NCBI GenBank assembly: GCA_026785815.1
Contig: JAJAZH010000171.1
Coordinates: 1-6,418, forward strand
Direction: 5' to 3'
From: Ramlibacter sp.
GTDB lineage: Bacteria; Pseudomonadota; Gammaproteobacteria; Burkholderiales; Burkholderiaceae_C
Length of the DNA: 6,418 nucleotides
Positions 5,753 to 6,418 of this stretch are shown here, in pieces. The position numbers and the translations under genes are program-made. Numbering within the stretch: the stretch's first letter is position 1; every line of letters starts with the position of its first letter. Under the pieces are notes generated by a model. That model ran no database searches and was not told where the DNA came from. It saw nothing but the letters and a program-made list of their open reading frames with translations.

Positions 5753-5789
5753 GAGCCACCGCTGCTGTGTTTCTTCGAAGCAGTGGCTC
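5753..5789 (-). terminator. Hairpin at the metY stop codon, terminator-like but without T run
   Basis: GTGGCTC (5783-5789) pairs with GAGCCAC (5753-5759), and the arms extend inward as AGCA (5779-5782) with TGCT (5763-5766) after a 3-nt bulge, giving 11 base pairs around a 12-nt loop. It overlaps the metY stop codon. No run of T follows, so it may instead protect the 3' end of the metY mRNA or act with a protein factor. Confidence 0.35.
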
Positions 5790-6418
5790 AGGCGACCGCT
5801 TGCCGCAGCGCCTGGTCGACGTCCCACAGGATGTCGTCGATTTCCTCGATGCCGACCGACAGCCGGACCATGTCGGGGCGAACGCCCGCCCGCAGCAGTT
5901 CGGCTTCGTCGAGTTGCCGGTGCGTGGTCGAGGCCGGATGGATGACCAGCGTCTTGGCGTCGCCGATATTGGCCAGGTGACTGAGGAATTCGCAGGCATC
6001 GATGAAGCGCTCGCCAGCGCGAGCCGGGTCGGCAGCCTGGATGCCGAATGTCAGGATGCCAGACGCGCCGGGATTGCCGTCGATCGAGCGAAACTGCTTC
6101 TTCGCCAGGGCGTGATGCGGCGACTGCGGCAGGCCGGGATAGTTGACCCAGCTCACCAGCGGATGGTGGTCCAGGAACTGCGCCACCTGCAGCGCGTTGC
6201 GGCAATGAGCCTGCATTCGCAGGTGCAGGGTTTCGACGCCCTGCAGGATCAGCCAGGCATTGAGCGGCGAGAGCGCTGCGCCGAAGGTCCGATTGACCTC
6301 CATCCGGGCCTTCATCGTGTAGCCGAAGTCGCCGAAGGTTTCGTAGAACTTGACGCCGTGGTAGGCGCGGCTCGGCTCCAGCATCTCGGGAAACTTGTCC
6401 CTCGACAGCGGCGAGCCC
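5788..6418 (-). CDS. metY: O-acetylhomoserine sulfhydrylase (MetY-type), C-terminal part, cut by the window edge
   Basis: The visible 209 residues are the C-terminal half of a PLP-dependent Cys/Met-metabolism enzyme of usually 425-450 residues. MetY makes homocysteine from O-acetylhomoserine and sulfide in the cytoplasm. Family stretches seen in order are YHGVKFYETFG, FGAALSPLNAWLILQGVETLHLRM, WVNYPGLPQSPHHALA, GASGILTFGI, the signature LANIGDAKTLVIHPASTTH, and MVRLSVGIEEIDDILWDVDQAL, whose Arg should bind the substrate carboxylate. The IHPASTTH form favours the O-acetylhomoserine group over the O-succinylhomoserine (MetZ) group, but the exact substrate cannot be proven. The PLP-binding lysine and the start codon lie beyond the right edge; the in-frame ATG at 6384 is internal, because the reading frame continues upstream of it with family-like sequence. 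The gene is on the same strand as hemE and 239 bp upstream of it. Confidence 0.93.
   Translation of the reverse strand, partial: GSPLSRDKFPEMLEPSRAYHGVKFYETFGDFGYTMKARMEVNRTFGAALSPLNAWLILQGVETLHLRMQAHCRNALQVAQFLDHHPLVSWVNYPGLPQSPHHALAKKQFRSIDGNPGASGILTFGIQAADPARAGERFIDACEFLSHLANIGDAKTLVIHPASTTHRQLDEAELLRAGVRPDMVRLSVGIEEIDDILWDVDQALRQAVA

Larger units (their letters stand above)
5549..5787. other. Leader/intergenic interval between metY and hemE with several inverted repeats
   Basis: This 239-bp gap presumably holds the end of the metY transcript and the promoter and leader of hemE. Three inverted repeats occur in a row (listed separately), then a very GC-rich stretch (about 5577-5630) before the hemE start. 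I find no convincing sigma-70 promoter and no known riboswitch pattern. The density of potential hairpins suggests post-transcriptional control or transcription termination, but this is inference. Confidence 0.4.

Noticed and set aside
5738..6205. Two minus-strand frames (ending at 5733 and 5738) overlapping the end of metY
   Set aside because: Both are in other frames of metY, whose own frame matches the sulfhydrylase family to its stop at 5788.

Overview
The window is a GC-rich stretch of ordinary chromosome from a betaproteobacterium, most likely in Burkholderiales. This placement comes from the protein sequences (the PriA, HemE and MetY styles) and from the gene order: an isomerase gene and yraN next to rsmI, with no lpoA between them. 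It is an inference from recognition, not from a search. I see no mobile element, CRISPR array, rRNA or tRNA gene.

Left part (1-1991). A minus-strand group reads yraN, then gmhA, then the first eight codons of a further gene that runs off the left edge. It is divergent from rsmI on the plus strand. The two divergent genes leave no gap: the ATG of yraN and the probable TTG of rsmI share base 1065. GmhA is a SIS-domain sugar-phosphate isomerase of lipopolysaccharide heptose synthesis and a relative of the DnaA-binding protein DiaA. YraN is a nuclease-fold protein of unknown role. RsmI methylates 16S rRNA at C1402.

Middle (1992-4447). priA, the replication-restart helicase, lies on the minus strand and converges on rsmI across 59 bp. 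Upstream of priA is a 354-bp non-coding interval that is visibly richer in A and T than its surroundings. It carries a perfect DnaA box, a degenerate second box 12 bp further on, a third consensus-matching box 187 bp from the first, and an A/T-rich homopurine tract between them. This is the most notable feature of the window. It could be a chromosomal origin, a secondary DnaA-binding locus, or a DnaA-controlled promoter region for priA.

Right part (4448-6418). hemE (uroporphyrinogen decarboxylase, heme synthesis) is on the minus strand. A 239-bp leader upstream of it contains three separate inverted repeats and one possible 26-codon reading frame with a plausible ribosome binding site. Beyond it is the C-terminal half of a metY-type O-acetylhomoserine sulfhydrylase gene, cut by the right edge.

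Apart from the priA-hemE and metY-hemE intervals, the content is housekeeping: rRNA modification, envelope sugar synthesis, replication restart, tetrapyrrole synthesis and sulfur amino acid synthesis. No previously undescribed multi-gene system is visible.
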